Below are positions 6,610 through 9,480 of a DNA stretch of 9,480 nucleotides, one piece after another (the first letter of the stretch is position 1; every line of letters begins with the position of its first letter). Under the pieces are notes generated by a model. The model worked only from the letters and a program-made list of their open reading frames with translations. It searched no databases and had not been told where the DNA came from. This DNA is from Paracoccaceae bacterium. Lineage in GTDB: Bacteria; Pseudomonadota; Alphaproteobacteria; Rhodobacterales; Rhodobacteraceae. Both the position numbers and the translations under genes were made by a program. The stretch spans positions 1 through 9,480 of the forward strand of contig RFUP01000062.1 of NCBI GenBank assembly GCA_009922885.1. The letters run 5' to 3'.

Positions 6610-8025
6610 ATGCACAGATACCCCCGCGATATGATCGGATATGGCCCGCGCGCCCCGCGAGCAGACTGGCCCGATGGCGCGCGGGTGGCTGTGCAATTCG
6701 TGCTGAATTACGAAGAGGGCGGCGAGAACTGCCTCTTGCATGGCGATGGCCAATCCGAGGCCTTTCTTTCCGATATCGCCGGTGCCCAGCCTTGGTCGGG
6801 CCAACGCCATTGGAACATGGAATCGATCTATGATTATGGCGCGCGTGCAGGCTTCTGGCGGCTGCACCGCCTGTTCACCGGGGCGAATATCCCCGTGACC
6901 ATTTATGGCGTGGCTTCGGCCCTTGCCCGTTCGCCCGAACAGCTCGAAGCGATGAAGGCGGCAGGCTGGGAAATTGCTTCGCACGGCCTGAAATGGGTCG
7001 AGCACAAGGATATGCCGGAAGCCGAGGAGCGCGCGGCGATTGCCGAGGCCGTGCGGCTCCACACCGAGGTCGTGGGCGAGCGCCCGCGCGGCTGGTACAC
7101 GGGGCGTTGTTCGGTCAACACGGTGCGCCTTGTCGCCGAAGAGGGCGGGTTCGACTATATCTCCGACACCTATGACGATGATCTGCCCTATTGGCTCGAA
7201 GTCGGAGATCGCGACCAGTTGATCATCCCCTATACGCTCGAAGCCAATGACATGCGCTTCGCCACGGCACCCGGCTACATCACGGGCGAGCAGTTCTACC
7301 AGTATCTGAAAGACGCCTTCGATGTGCTCTATGCGGAAGGCACCGAAGGACGCCCCGCGATGATGTCCATCGGGCTGCACTGCCGCCTGATCGGCCGCCC
7401 CGGCAAACTCGCGGGGCTGAAGCGCTTCATCGACTACATCAAGCTGCATGAAGGCGTCTGGTGCCCTCGCCGGATCGAGATTGCCGAACATTGGGCCAAG
7501 CACCATCCGCACGAGCGCCGCGCGCGCCCGAGCCGGATGGATAAAGCCGATTTCGTCGCCCGCTTCGGCTCGATCTTCGAACATTCGCCATGGATCGCCG
7601 AGCGCGCGCATGGGCTGGAATTGGGCGCGGCGCATGACACCGCCGCAGGCCTCGCCAATGCGCTGACGCGCATGTTCCGCTCTGCCTCTCCAGACGAGCG
7701 CATGGGCGTTCTCCGCGCCCACCCCGATCTCGCGGGTAAACTTGCGGCGGCCAAGCGGCTCACGGCGGAAAGCACCGAAGAACAGGCGAGTGCTGGCCTC
7801 GATGCCCTCACCGATGCCGAACGCGCGCGCTTCACGGAGCTCAACGCAGCCTATGTGGCCAAGCACGGCTTCCCCTTCATCATCGCCGTGCGCGACCACG
7901 ACAAGGCAGGCATCCTCGCCGCCTTCGAGCGCCGCATCGCCAATGACACCCCTACCGAATTCACCGAAGCCTGCCGTCAGGTTGAGCGGATTGCCCGCCT
8001 GCGCCTCGGAGCGATCCTGCCATGA
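6610..8025 (+). CDS. Fusion of PuuE allantoinase and UraD (OHCU decarboxylase)
   Basis: A 471-residue protein joining two consecutive steps. The C-terminal UraD domain (about 309-471) decarboxylates OHCU to (S)-allantoin, and the N-terminal PuuE domain (about 1-305) opens allantoin to allantoate. PuuE, a polysaccharide-deacetylase-fold protein, shows YPRDMIGYGPRAPRADWPDG (4-23), FVLNYEEGGENC, IYDYGARAGFWRLHRLF, WEIASHGLKWVEH (His125), GWYTGRCSVNT and SIGLHCRLIGRPGK. UraD shows FVARFGSIFEHSPWIAERA, the catalytic HPDLAGKL with His371, then Ser388 and Glu391 at the spacing I recall for animal OHCU decarboxylases, and LNAAYVAKHGFPFIIAVR. AAGGAA lies 6 bp before the ATG. The domains join through a short basic linker, HERRARPSRM (301-310), and no frameshift is seen. 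The gene overlaps the next by 4 bp. Databases may label it allantoicase, which the sequence does not support. Confidence 0.92.
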   Translation: MHRYPRDMIGYGPRAPRADWPDGARVAVQFVLNYEEGGENCLLHGDGQSEAFLSDIAGAQPWSGQRHWNMESIYDYGARAGFWRLHRLFTGANIPVTIYGVASALARSPEQLEAMKAAGWEIASHGLKWVEHKDMPEAEERAAIAEAVRLHTEVVGERPRGWYTGRCSVNTVRLVAEEGGFDYISDTYDDDLPYWLEVGDRDQLIIPYTLEANDMRFATAPGYITGEQFYQYLKDAFDVLYAEGTEGRPAMMSIGLHCRLIGRPGKLAGLKRFIDYIKLHEGVWCPRRIEIAEHWAKHHPHERRARPSRMDKADFVARFGSIFEHSPWIAERAHGLELGAAHDTAAGLANALTRMFRSASPDERMGVLRAHPDLAGKLAAAKRLTAESTEEQASAGLDALTDAERARFTELNAAYVAKHGFPFIIAVRDHDKAGILAAFERRIANDTPTEFTEACRQVERIARLRLGAILP

Positions 8026-8861
8026 GTCTCGATATGATCCAGAACCGCACCTATGCCTTCCCCCCCGCAGGCCTGCCTCCGATGGAAGAAGACCCCGCTG
8101 CGAACCGCGCGGTTTTCAAAACCGCCTATGCCTTCATTCCGGCAGTCACGATGCGTGACATCACCACGAGCTACTTCCCGCAGTGGGAAAAAACGCGGGG
8201 ATGGATCATTGCCCGTCCGCTTTCGGGCTTTGCCGAAACCTTCGCGCAATATGCGATGGAAGTCGCCCCCGGCGGCGGATCAACCCTGCCCGAACCCGAT
8301 GCGGGCGCGGAAGGCGTGGTTTTCGTGGCCAAAGGCGAGGCCCGCCTGACGATTGATGGCGCGGAGCATCGCCTCGCCGCAGGCGGTTATGCTTTCCTGC
8401 CGCCGGGCCATGCCTGGACCTTGCACAACGCAAGCGACACCCCGCTGCAGTTCCACTGGCTCCGCCGCCGTTACCAACCTGTCGCGGGTCTCTCGGCCCC
8501 GAACCCCTTTGTGACGACTGACGCGGAAACCCCGATCCGCTGGATGCCCGGAACCGACAAATGGGGCACGACCCGCTTTGCCGATCCCGAAGACCTGCGC
8601 CACGATATGCACGTCAATATCGTCACCTTCCATCCGGGGGGGCGGATCCCCTTTGCGGAAACCCATGTGATGGAGCACGGTCTCTACGTGCTGCAAGGCA
8701 CTGCGAAATACCTCCTCAATGACGACTGGGTCGATGTCGGTCCCGGCGATTTCATGTGGCTGCGCGCCTTCTGCCCGCAGGCTTGCATCGCCACCGGAAC
8801 CGAACCTTTCCGTTACCTCCTCTACAAGGATGTGAATCGCCACCCCTCGCTGACCCTCTGA
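8022..8861 (+). CDS. allE: (S)-ureidoglycine aminohydrolase (bicupin, Mn-dependent)
   Basis: Hydrolyses (S)-ureidoglycine, formed from allantoate, to (S)-ureidoglycolate and ammonia. E. coli YlbA (AllE) and plant UGlyAH are relatives. The 279 residues form two cupin domains: N-terminal about 60-150 (VVFVAKGEARLTIDG, FLPPGHAWTLHN) and C-terminal about 195-275 (ETHVMEHGLYVLQGTAKYLL, DFMWLRAFCPQAC). The C-terminal metal ligands are visible as Glu213, His215, His219 and Gln253, with the same spacing as the Mn ligands I recall for the Arabidopsis enzyme (235, 237, 241, 275). Tyr230, Tyr265 and Lys269 fall at its substrate-pocket positions. The start overlaps the puuE-uraD stop by ATGA, so the two are translationally coupled. 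Repeat copy 3 begins two bases after its stop. Confidence 0.93.
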   Translation: MSLDMIQNRTYAFPPAGLPPMEEDPAANRAVFKTAYAFIPAVTMRDITTSYFPQWEKTRGWIIARPLSGFAETFAQYAMEVAPGGGSTLPEPDAGAEGVVFVAKGEARLTIDGAEHRLAAGGYAFLPPGHAWTLHNASDTPLQFHWLRRRYQPVAGLSAPNPFVTTDAETPIRWMPGTDKWGTTRFADPEDLRHDMHVNIVTFHPGGRIPFAETHVMEHGLYVLQGTAKYLLNDDWVDVGPGDFMWLRAFCPQACIATGTEPFRYLLYKDVNRHPSLTL

Positions 8862-8862
8862 T

Positions 8863-8909
8863 CTTTCTCTTTTGGAAATATCCCGGGGGTCCGGGGGCAG
8901 CGCCCCCGG
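8863..8909 (+). repeat. Bipartite intergenic repeat, copy 3, inside the operon
   Basis: The 28-base leader (8863-8890) is identical to copy 2 and is followed at once by a perfect hairpin, CCGGGGGC (8891-8898) and GCCCCCGG (8902-8909) around AGC. It fills most of the 71-bp gap between the ureidoglycine aminohydrolase gene and allA. The hairpin ends nine bases before the allA ribosome site. No T run follows it, so it is not a standard terminator. It could protect the upstream mRNA end, cause partial termination or separate translation of the two genes. Confidence 0.85.
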
Positions 8910-8932
8910 CCTCTCCACAAGGAACCAAACCC

Positions 8933-9421
8933 GTGACCCTGATCCGCACCGAACCTCTCACCCAAGCCGCCTTCGCCCCGTTCGGCGATGTGCTGGAGGC
9001 GTCGGGTCCGGCGGACAAGATCATCAATCGCGGTCTTTGCGGGCGTTGGCATGACAGGGCGCGGCTCGATTTTGGCCCCGAAGGCCGAGCGGGGATTTCG
9101 ATCTTCAAAGCGGAGCCCCGCGAACTGCCCTATGTGCTGGATCTCGTCGAGCGGCATCCCGAGGGCAGTCAGGCCTTTCTGCCGATGTCGGAAACCGAGT
9201 GGCTGGTGATCGTGGCACCCGACGCGGGCGGCACGCCCGGACGGCCGCGCGCCTTCCTTGCGGCACCCGGACAAGGCATCAATTTCCACCGGGGCACATG
9301 GCATGGCGTGCTGACACCGCTCCACGCGCCCGGGCTTTTCGCTGTGGTCGACCGCATCGGCTCGACTGCCAACCTCGAAGAATTCCCTCTCGACCCGCCA
9401 TACCGGATCGAGAGGGCTTAA
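8933..9421 (+). CDS. allA: Ureidoglycolate lyase
   Basis: Splits (S)-ureidoglycolate into glyoxylate and urea, the last ureide step. The 162-residue product matches the family length (E. coli AllA, 160). It contains TEPLTQAAFAPFGDVLE (6-22), NRGLCGRWHD, ISIFKAEP, the signature RHPEGSQAFLPM (74-85), and GINFHRGTWHGVLTPL (115-130), which carries the family's conserved histidines. A GTG start at 8933 is chosen because AAGGAA lies 8 bp upstream and the protein then begins (M)TLIRTEPL like its relatives. The frame stays open upstream through the repeat to an ATG at 8756, which would give a false 221-residue product overlapping the preceding gene. It is the third gene of the rightward operon. Confidence 0.93.
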   Translation: MTLIRTEPLTQAAFAPFGDVLEASGPADKIINRGLCGRWHDRARLDFGPEGRAGISIFKAEPRELPYVLDLVERHPEGSQAFLPMSETEWLVIVAPDAGGTPGRPRAFLAAPGQGINFHRGTWHGVLTPLHAPGLFAVVDRIGSTANLEEFPLDPPYRIERA

Positions 9422-9474
9422 ACCCAAGCCCCGGCAAGAGGGCCTATGCGTAAACCAACAAGGAGACTGAAGGG

Positions 9475-9480
9475 ATGACA
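9475..9480 (+). CDS. Possible start of the next operon gene (two codons only)
   Basis: ATGACA closes the window and is preceded by AAGGAG (9460-9465) at a 9-bp spacing, 53 bp after the allA stop with no terminator between. This looks like a real translation start of another gene in the same operon. Nothing can be said about its product from two codons. A urate-oxidising enzyme or a transporter would fit the pathway, but that is only a guess. Confidence 0.45.

Noticed and set aside
6499..7899. 466-codon open frame on the - strand opposite puuE-uraD
   Set aside because: It is an antisense shadow of a well-matched enzyme fusion. No ribosome site or recognisable domain is seen, and it runs into the divergent promoter gap.
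8756..8932. Extended N-terminus for ureidoglycolate lyase from an ATG at 8756
   Set aside because: It would overlap the ureidoglycine aminohydrolase gene by 106 bp and translate the intergenic repeat. The GTG at 8933 has a good ribosome site and the expected N-terminus.

Overview
The window looks like chromosomal DNA of an alphaproteobacterium, most likely from the Rhodobacteraceae (Rhodobacter/Paracoccus/roseobacter group). The DNA is GC-rich. The aminotransferase at 2960-4144 closely resembles my recollection of the Paracoccus denitrificans aromatic aminotransferase and has the same 394-residue length. A bipartite intergenic repeat that I associate with this family occurs three times. Taxonomy is inferred from protein resemblance, not from a search.

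Left block (1-2874): part of a homoprotocatechuate (3,4-dihydroxyphenylacetate) meta-cleavage cluster. hpaF, hpaE and hpaD run leftward in that order, with hpaD cut by the window edge. They encode an isomerase, a semialdehyde dehydrogenase and a ring-cleaving dioxygenase. The MarR-family regulator gene hpaR is transcribed divergently. The 96-bp hpaF/hpaR gap holds a near-perfect 20-bp inverted repeat that is a good candidate HpaR operator. The later hpa genes (decarboxylase, hydratase, aldolase) are not seen and may lie left of position 1.

Middle block (2960-5963, all leftward): an aromatic/aspartate-type aminotransferase sits 2 bp downstream of a 3-mercaptopyruvate sulfurtransferase, a pairing that could form a cysteine-to-persulfide route. 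Upstream lie a 94-residue glycine-rich protein of unknown function and the trans-translation factor SmpB. The smpB promoter appears placed to give a leaderless mRNA. hpaR and the aminotransferase gene converge on a hairpin formed by repeat copy 1.

Right block (6095-9480): a purine ureide pathway around a divergent promoter. Leftward is 5-hydroxyisourate hydrolase. Rightward are a PuuE allantoinase-UraD (OHCU decarboxylase) fusion, a 4-bp-overlapping (S)-ureidoglycine aminohydrolase, ureidoglycolate lyase with a GTG start, and the first two codons of a possible further gene. Together they cover 5-hydroxyisourate to glyoxylate plus urea, except the allantoate-hydrolysing step. Urate oxidation is also not encoded here. 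A perfect 15-bp palindrome overlaps the inferred promoter of the hydrolase gene and could be the pathway operator.

No stretch longer than about 155 bp lacks a gene. I see no rRNA, tRNA, CRISPR array, insertion sequence or phage gene. I do not see a clearly undescribed multi-gene system. The least explained items are the repeat family, the glycine-rich protein and the two candidate operators.
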